In this document: positions 62,854-64,000 of the stretch, one piece after another
How positions within the stretch are numbered: the first letter of the stretch is position 1
Layout of the letters: each line of letters starts with the position of its first letter
NCBI GenBank assembly: GCA_045640985.1
Contig: JAZUFZ010000013.1
Location: forward strand, 1-64,000
Direction of reading: 5' to 3'
Origin: Colimorpha sp045640985
Lineage (GTDB): Bacteria; Bacteroidota; Bacteroidia; Bacteroidales; P3
DNA length: 64,000 nucleotides
Made by a program: the position numbers and the translations under genes
Notes under the pieces: model-generated
The model's input: the letters and a program-made list of their open reading frames with translations, nothing else
What the model was told of the DNA's origin: nothing
The model's database searches: none

Positions 62854-63348
62854 ATGAAGCACACATATTCTTTAATCATCATCTGCTGTATCTTGCTCAC
62901 GCTCAATGCCTGCAAGAGTTCTCGTTCTGAAATCAGAAAGGTAGCCTATCAATATTCCTACGCATTGGCAAACTACGATATTGAGAGTGCAGTTCCCTAC
63001 GCCACACCAGAGACACAAAACACCACATTGCAGACAGCAAGGATGCTTATGAATTTAGTAGATACTGCATACATTGCATCCGATACTCCAGCAAAAATCA
63101 AGATTAAGAATATCAAGATTCAAAACGACACATCAGCCGTAGTAACCTATTCAAAGAAAACGCCGATCAAGCATTTCGATGCAGATCTCGATTTAGTGTT
63201 ACGCGACGGCCGTTGGATGGTTCAGGATGTCATCAATGTTTCCCCACAGCAAGAGAGGCCAAAGGCTGAAAATCCAATATTAGTCAAGGACGGCAAACGC
63301 TTAAAGGAACAAATTAAAGACACCGAAACCTCACAATCGGAGAAATAG
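62854..63348 (+). CDS. Lipoprotein with NTF2/DUF4878-like domain
   Basis: The start at 62854 (MKHTYSLIII) is chosen; the open frame to 62821 lies in the terminator. The 164-residue lipoprotein (lipobox LNAC) has a cone-like domain. It begins with a helix (VAYQYSYALANYDIESAVPY) and ends with strands (SAVVTYSKK; LDLVLRDGRWMVQDV), as in DUF4878/NTF2-like lipoproteins. The last ~25 residues are charged. Function unknown. Confidence 0.75.
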   Translation: MKHTYSLIIICCILLTLNACKSSRSEIRKVAYQYSYALANYDIESAVPYATPETQNTTLQTARMLMNLVDTAYIASDTPAKIKIKNIKIQNDTSAVVTYSKKTPIKHFDADLDLVLRDGRWMVQDVINVSPQQERPKAENPILVKDGKRLKEQIKDTETSQSEK

Positions 63349-63787
63349 CATTCGATCCGATTTTTCAGCAAAACTTTACAAGCCATGGAATAGTACCTCT
63401 ATAGTGCCATTCCCCATTTTGCGAAAAGTACATCTCCTTTGGAGACCCCAGCCTCAGAAACTGACAATATAACGAAGCCTCGGCAGGAGAATTTTTCCAA
63501 GGTATCTCCCTGGTATCTCTCTGGTATCTCCCTATTATCTCCCTGGTAAGGCTGGGCGGAAAGCCAGTTTTTTTCACATTTTACCGAAGCTACTCCGAAG
63601 ATACTGCGGAGTTACTCCTTAGTTACCTGCCACCCGTAATAGGGATATATCGCCGCTGGCTGAGGGGCGTTTCCTCTATGAAAGGAATATGACCGGACGG
63701 AGCATCTCAAAAAAAACAAAAAAAATAAATTGGAATAGCAATATTTGAATAATATTTGCGTTATTAGTAATTATAGAACAAAAAAAC
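63349..63787. repeat. Intergenic region with two clusters of 11-bp repeats
   Basis: Cluster 1 (63501-63544) has four units: ggtatctccct, ggtatctctct, ggtatctccct and attatctccct, plus a partial fifth. Cluster 2 (63586-63629) has four divergent units: gaagctactcc, gaagatactgc, ggagttactcc and ttagttacctg. A TAATATTTG box near 63748 may serve the next gene. No gene seen. Confidence 0.85.
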
Positions 63788-64000
63788 ATGAAACCGGTAC
63801 GATATGCCATAGCAATGCTCATCTCCGTCCTGCTGCTGACAGGAGTTCTGGACTCGTGCAACAAAGAATATGGATATGTGCCGGAAGAGGAAGCCTTGGT
63901 ACAGTTCTCGGCAGATACGGTTTCGTTCGATACCGTATTCACGACTATCGGAACCGTCACCAAAATATTCAAGATATATAACCCCAAAGACGACATTCTC
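63788..64000 (+). CDS. Lipoprotein, 5' part (runs off the window)
   Basis: From the ATG at 63788 the frame is open to the last base (71 codons). It encodes a lipoprotein signal (MKPVRYAIAMLISVLLL, lipobox LDSC), then NKEYGYVPEEEALVQFSADT and VSFDTVFTTIGTVTKIFKIY. The SFDTVFTTIG..T..FKIYNP phrase is typical of large Bacteroidales lipoproteins with beta-helix or Ig-like tails, but the rest is missing. Function unknown. Confidence 0.75.
   Translation, partial: MKPVRYAIAMLISVLLLTGVLDSCNKEYGYVPEEEALVQFSADTVSFDTVFTTIGTVTKIFKIYNPKDDIL

Overview
The window comes from a Bacteroidota chromosome, most likely an uncultured gut or rumen Bacteroidales. Evidence: promoters with a TAnnTTTG -7 box and a TTG about 19-21 nt upstream, type IX secretion sorting domains, BspA-type leucine-rich lipoproteins, a SusB-like GH97 lipoprotein, a glycine-lipid gene pair, MutA and TonB-fused BlaR1. 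The genus cannot be fixed from sequence alone.

Layout. 1-6.0 kb is an accessory locus. A conserved 558-residue cytosolic-looking protein is followed by two effector-like/immunity-like cassettes. The second is preceded by an orphan copy of the last 27 codons of the 558-residue gene, and each is followed by a copy (one broken, one intact) of the same periplasmic-protein gene. 6.1-9.2 kb has a GLPGLI/thioredoxin fusion, a DUF4248 gene cut short at an internally deleted IS5-type transposase, and about 1 kb with promoters but no clear gene. 9.2-13.7 kb (+): glsA, repeats, glsB, engB, dacB. 13.7-17.7 kb (-): pfkA-purH-mreB, one transcription unit with a visible promoter and terminator. 17.7-24.4 kb (-): an REC-like protein, GH97, and two modules of small acidic peptide plus BspA-type lipoprotein. 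25.0-27.2 kb (+): an alpha/beta hydrolase lacking its serine, coupled to a T9SS-sorted protein. 27.2-40.2 kb (-): tilS and an 11.8-kb gene for a 3925-residue T9SS cargo. 40.4-44.4 kb (-): ruvB-hutI-lolD-rlmB operon. 44.4-46.5 kb (+): UspA and a flavoprotein. 46.6-47.9 kb is a scrapyard: ASCH gene without a start codon, recombinase remnant, orphan RHS-core fragment. 47.9-52.8 kb (-): blaR1-tonB fusion/blaI, ABC-F, tonB. 53.4-61.7 kb (+): addA-like, mutA, LptF/G, sufE, MIP18 family, OppC. 61.8-64 kb (+): four lipoprotein genes, the last running off the end.

Most of the window is ordinary chromosome. The strongest unexplained signals are the two-cassette effector-like locus at 2.9-6.0 kb, a family of 11-bp-phased repeats found at four loci (including inside rlmB and as two ~120-bp palindromic elements), and the paired small-peptide/BspA modules.
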